From positions 78,896 through 142,895 of the forward strand of contig NCSJ02000084.1 of the NCBI GenBank assembly GCA_002812745.2: a stretch of DNA of 64,000 nt, read 5' to 3'. The stretch comes from Scytalidium lignicola. Its lineage: Eukaryota > Ascomycota > Leotiomycetes. Of the stretch, positions 59,314 through 64,000 are shown piece by piece (position 1 is the first letter of the stretch; every line of letters begins with the position of its first letter). A program made the translations under genes and the position numbers. The notes under the pieces are model-generated. The model saw only the letters and a list, made by a program, of their open reading frames with translations. It did no database searches and was not told the DNA's origin.

Positions 59314-59654
59314 TGTTAATTGGTGTAGGCTTAAGGCTTGGTACAGATACATTGTACAAGAGAACTTAATAATTAAACAGTCATGTAATGAAGACTTAAG
59401 ACTTGAGGAGTCCAAAGTCCATCAGCTTAGGACTTGAAGACTTAGGAGTCTAAAAGTCTAATTGTATTTCATTATCTATATAAGTATATTATAAGAACAT
59501 GAGAGTAGACTCTTCATGTTCAACTTAAATACATTACTAAATCTTACCTTTGACCTAGTTACCTGCTTAAGTGTCTTCTGTTTTCACTGTCCTTGAACAT
59601 TTACCTTATCCCTGCTATCCAGTAATCTAGATAGTATAATTTTGTAACATAACA
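59314..59654 (+). mobile_element. Complete LTR of a Ty3/gypsy element
   Basis: Begins TGTTA and ends TAACA, a perfect 5-base inverted pair with TG...CA ends. Contains a TATA-like stretch (ATCTATATAAGTATATTA near 59471-59490). It is less mutated than the fragment at 57798-57924. Confidence 0.7.
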
Positions 59655-62130
59655 TTTATAATAATAAGAAGGACTTAACATATAAGATACCCTCAGAACA
59701 AAAGGGAAACTAAGAATATAAACAGATAAAGATTAATTTTAAAAGTTAGTAAAATCTAGATGATTATGTTAACAAACTTTAAGATTGTACTAACAGAATA
59801 ATATCTTGTTTTTAAAAAGGTATTAATCTTAAGATATTATCTAACAATTAGTATAAAGAGATTATAAGGATAGGAAATCTTAAACAGAAGTCAACTTTAT
59901 AAAATTATATAATAAGAGGAAATAACTATTAAAGAACAAGAGTTTAATCTTGAAGATCTTGTTCTAGTTTACAAGATTAACCTTTAAAGCATTATTATAA
60001 AGAAAAGAATATACAAGTCCTTTTTATTAGTAGAAAGAATTTAGATTCAAGATAATTTTAACTAAATGCTTAAGGATGCCTGGATAATAGTAGAAAAAGG
60101 ATTAAGCTATATTATGTAAGGATGATATAACTTGTAATAAGAAGGACTTCTGATAATAATATTCTAATAAGACTAATTAGAAGTAAAGATATTATATAAA
60201 GAAATCTAAGGCTTAGGAAAATCAGTAAAATAATTACTTGAAGTTAAATAGTATTATACTTAACAAGAATAAAAGGAACCTATTAAGATTATTATTAAAT
60301 AAGTTAATTAAAATATAAAAGTTATATCTTTAATTAATTAATAAGAAGAAGATTCATTACCTTTAGAATTACTTATCATATTACTAAGAGAAGATGAACA
60401 AATACAAAGAATTACTCAACAGTTCTATCAGGAAATAACAGTTCATCCTTTAAATGTAAAAGAAGGAAACTTTAAAGGGAATAAGGTCTTAATAACAAAA
60501 ATAAGAGAATACCTTNAAAAACAAAATAGCAGATTAAGTATAAGACATACAAGTATTCATAAATGATAAAAGCCTTGATGGACTAAGACTAAAAGACCTT
60601 GTAAAAAGATAAAGAGTATTGTTTGAAGAACTTTATAAGAATATTAAAGATTTAGAAATCAAAGATAACATATTAGTTAATAATGTTAAAAATGTTAATC
60701 TTTACTTTATGAACAACAAAAGTTTATTATACATAAATATAAAATTATGTAAAAAGTTAATAAGAGCCTTGATCAATTTAAGAGTTAAAAGGAACTTTAT
60801 TAGTAAACAAGTTATAAAGTGACTTAGACTTAGCATAAGAGTCAAAAAAGATAATTATTTAATATTGTTAATAAATAGTAATACAGTTAAAAGAGTAATT
60901 AATATTTAAACTTATGAATTAAACATGAGAATTAATAATAATCATCAAGAAAGAATATTCTTTAATATTATACAGTTAAGAACTTATTAAGTTATATTAA
61001 GAATTGAATAAATAAGAAAGTATAATCTAATAATTAATTGGAGAATAAATAAGATTACCTTCTTAAAAGAAGAACAGAATTTAATGTCCTTAAGAGTTAT
61101 TTATGTTGATAAAACCTTAAAACATATTTTTAAGGAATATTATAAATGGTTAGAGTTATTCATAAAAAGACTTGATAATTTAGCCTTATTTAAGTATAAA
61201 CCATAAGATCATAAGATAAAGCTTAAAAAGAAGTTCAGATTAGCTTATAAACTAATTTATTAAATAACTCTTGCTAAGAATAAGATAATGAAGAAATAGT
61301 TGCTTAAGAAAATAATGTTTAGAAGTTTATATAAAGAAGGTTATAATAAAGCCAAAGTATTATTACATTATGTAAAGAAAGAAGATGATTTGTTAAGATA
61401 ACCTTGTGATAATTATAAACATTTAAATAATAGAATAAAGAAAGACTAATACCCTTTACTATTGATAAATTTAATAATGGACAAGTTAAAGGGAATTATT
61501 ATATTCACCAAGTTAAACTTGTGGTCAATATTTAATCTGATTAAGATTAAAGAAGGTAATAAGTAGAAAGTTATTATTTAAACTAAATATAAATTGTTTA
61601 AGTTATTAATTATAATGTTTAATATGATTAATACTTTAATAATACAATAAAGAATGATAAACTGTATATTAGAAAAATACTTAGAGAAATTCATAATAAT
61701 ATATCTTGACAATATAATCATTTACTTGAAGAGTATTAAGGAATATAAGGAGTATGTTAAGCTTGTTTTAAAAGTGTTATAAAAGGTAAGATTATGTTGT
61801 AAACTAGTAAAATGTAAATTTCATAAGGAATAAGTTTAATTCTTAAGACATTGTATTTCTAGAAAGAGAATAGAAATCCTTGACAATAAGATTTAGTTAA
61901 TCAAAGAATAAGAATTACTTAAAACAGTTAAATAATTACAAAGTTTCTTAAGGTTAACTAACTATTATTAAAGATTTGTGAAAGACTATTCTAAAATCTT
62001 CATATTATTAACTAAACTTACCAAAAAGGATTAAGCTTACAATTGAAATGATTAAGTATGAAAAGTATTTAGGATAAAGCTTTAAGAATTGTNAAAAAAC
62101 AAAGTAGAAGAGGAGTAGTAAAGAAATTGA
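59655..62130 (+). mobile_element. Gypsy pol copy 1: protease and reverse transcriptase, RIP-degraded
   Basis: A protease trace near 60730-60830 (INLRVKRNFISKQVIK, where a DSGA-type site is expected) is followed by reverse transcriptase from about 61050. Recognisable RT blocks: IIFTKLNLWSIFNLIKIKEG, FIIIYLDNIIIYLKSIKEYK (YLDD altered to YLDN), LVKCKFHKE, LQSFLRLTNYY, and KDYSKIFILLTKLTKKD. Many in-frame TAA and TAG stand where Gln or Trp codons are usual. RNase H and integrase do not follow; the copy stops near 62060-62130. Confidence 0.8.
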
Positions 62131-63780
62131 CTATGTTCACCAAACTTAGTAAACAAATAAGGATAGACTATTAATAATGTAGAAGAAAGAGTAATTAAAG
62201 AATTAAGACTTAAAACTTTGAATAAGAATGTATTATTCTTAGAGGTTATTATAACTAGACAAAAAGTAAAAGTATTATTGGATTTTGAAGTTGTTAGAAA
62301 TTTCATAATATTAGAAGTTATAATGAAATTAAATATAAATACTTAAGTTAAGGATTATGAATATCTAATTAAGCTTGTGGATAGTTCTATTGTAAAACAA
62401 AGTGTTGAAGTAAAGACTAAGCTAATAATAATAATTGTTAAAGTAAGTTATTAAGAGTAAGTAATGTTTAATATAACTTATATTAAAAACTTCAAGGTAA
62501 TACTAAGCATATTATAAATATNAAAAAAGTAATTTAAGGATAGATTAACAAGAGGAAATTATAAAGTTCTTATAAGAAGGACTATTAGAAGTATTAATGA
62601 AAGTTATAAAGGACAAAGAACTTAAAGTTATTCAAGTAATTGAACCTAGTTAACTTATAATCAAGGATATAGAAATCAATTTGATTTCAGGTTAGTCAAG
62701 ACAAGACAAAGGTTTTAAGCATATTCTTGAAGAATATTAAGAGTAGATAAAGTTGTTTAAAGAAAGACTAAAAGACTTAACATTACTAGAATATTAACTG
62801 TAAGACTATAAAATCAACTTAAAAGAGAGATTTCAACTGTTATTTAGATTAATATACTTAACGATAATAATAGAAGATGAAGTAATAAAGGAATAGTTAA
62901 ATAAAATAATTAAGAGAAGATTATATTAAAAGTTAAACTCTTCAACAAGAGTATTATTGTTATTTGTAAAAAACCTAGATAATTTAAAAGGCAAGCCTTG
63001 TGAAGATTACAAAGAGTTAAATAAAGGAATGATCAAAAATTATTATTTATTATTATTAATAAAAACTACTAAAGATAAACTTAGAAGTGTTAAGTATTTT
63101 ATAAAATTAGATTTATAATTAGTATTTAACCTTATTAGAATCAAGGAAAAGGATAAATAGAAAATTGTTATCAGAATTAAATATAAACTATATAAGCTAT
63201 TAGTTATATTGTTTGGATTGACAAACATATTAATTATGATATAAAGAATTATAAACAGAAGTATTAAGGAATACTTAGAAAAATTTATCATAGTATACTT
63301 GGACAATGTTTTGATATACTTAAAGATATTAAAGGTTTATAAGATATATATAAAAGTAATATTTAGAGTATTATAAAAAAGCAAGTTTTAGATGTAAACT
63401 AAGGAAATATAAATTCTATAAAATGAAAGTATAATTTTTAAGATATATTATTGTAGAAAATAAGGTTAAGATAACTAAGGNAAAAAACTAAGACTATTAG
63501 AAAATGAGTAATACCTAGAACAGTAAAAGAGTTATAAAGCTTTTTAAGATTTATGAATTATTATTGAAAATTCATAAGAAACTATTCAAGAATAATATTG
63601 TTGTTAACTAAGTTGACTAAAAAGGATATACTTTATAAATAGAAGAATGAATAACAAGATACCTTTAACAAGGTCAAGGAAGTATTCAAAGAGGATTAAA
63701 GTTTTAGGATTTTCAACTTAGAAAGACTTGTTCAGATTGAAATAAATGCATTAGATTATGTTTTAAGTATAGTCTTAAGT
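62131..63780 (+). mobile_element. Gypsy pol copy 2: protease and reverse transcriptase, RIP-degraded
   Basis: A second, distinct copy in the same direction. Protease trace near 62210-62330 (VLLDFEVVRNFIILEVIMKL). RT begins near 62760 (LKERFQLLFRLIY), with LLLFVKNLDNLKGKPCEDYK, ELNKGMIKNYYLLLLI, VKYFIKLDL, LVILFGLTNILIMI, FIIVYLDNVLIYLKIL, FIRNYSRIILLLTKLTKKD and, near its end, INALDYVLSIVLSRL from the start of RNase H. Stops at Trp and Gln positions fit RIP. The two RT copies differ too much to be one recent duplication. Confidence 0.8.
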
Positions 63781-64000
63781 AGACTGGCCAATCGGTCCAG
63801 ACCGGACCAGACCGTGGGTTTTATGAGGACCGTTTCAAGACCGTGGTCTGTACAGTCTGGACTGTACAGACCACGGTTTGAAGCCAAAATTTTGAGACCA
63901 GACCGTACAGTCTACGGTCTAAAGCTAAAATTTTAAGACCAGACCATGAGACTACGGTCTGGTCCGACAACAAATGTGAGGACCGAATATTAGTGTCAGA
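63781..64000. mobile_element. Edge of a palindrome-rich repeat, DNA-transposon-like
   Basis: Sequence character changes abruptly from AT-rich to GGTCTG/CAGACC-rich. A 17 bp perfect inverted repeat (63840-63856 and 63861-63877, spacer CTGG) is followed by two 37-base tandem units with AAAATTTT cores. Multiple copies of CCAGACCG-like words near the border recall the subterminal repeats of hAT-type transposons. The window ends before the other terminus, so class and size are open. Confidence 0.5.

Noticed and set aside
60619..60822. Separate small gene in the AT-rich block
   Set aside because: It is the protease region of the degraded gypsy element, not an independent gene.

Overview
The window is about 64 kb of nuclear DNA from a filamentous ascomycete (Pezizomycotina). 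A Leotiomycetes/Helotiales origin is my best guess from gene content, not a proven placement. Supporting signs are short GT-AG introns (mostly 50-130 bp) with CTAAC-like branch sites, fungal-only genes (MDM34, ATG17, COQ11, DUF6590, F-box, HET), and transposons whose glutamine and tryptophan codons have become stops, as expected from repeat-induced point mutation (RIP).

Layout. 1-1792: C-terminal half of cohesin SMC3, running in from outside the window. 2260-5587: a large coiled-coil protein of unknown function. 5978-15194: an accessory stretch with a two-exon unknown protein, a HET-domain relic, a frameshifted F-box gene, a nucleotidyltransferase-like gene and a complete metallophosphoesterase gene. 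An inverted, internally deleted copy of that phosphoesterase lies 8 kb away. 17089-28237: two divergent gene pairs, each a DUF6590 protein on the minus strand beside a coiled-coil protein on the plus strand; the pairs are paralogous and look like a duplicated module. 28455-35583: gene-poor and relic-rich, with a cysteine-rich pseudogene and a decayed non-LTR retrotransposon end. 35584-57449: mainly conserved single-copy genes: a glycosyltransferase-like protein, an ENT nucleoside transporter, MDM34, IPK1, YAF9, COQ11, SYF2, a mitochondrial-type protein, ATG17 and a TauD-type dioxygenase. 57798-63780: a very AT-rich block of RIP-decayed Ty3/gypsy elements with one complete LTR, one truncated LTR and two protease-reverse transcriptase copies. 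63781-64000: a change to palindromic repeats that look like the edge of a DNA transposon.

The conserved genes cover chromosome cohesion, chromatin (YAF9), splicing (SYF2), ER-mitochondria contact (MDM34), coenzyme Q (COQ11), inositol phosphates (IPK1) and autophagy (ATG17). They form no shared pathway; several are head-to-head pairs with short common promoters. The most promising under-described feature is the duplicated DUF6590/coiled-coil pair.

Sequence quality matters. Eighteen N bases are present, most of them directly before a homopolymer, and at least two gene models (2260-5587 and 12012-12615) are affected. Frameshifts at homopolymers should not be read as pseudogenes without checking. 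All gene models were made by eye from reading frames, splice sites and family motifs; no database search was run.
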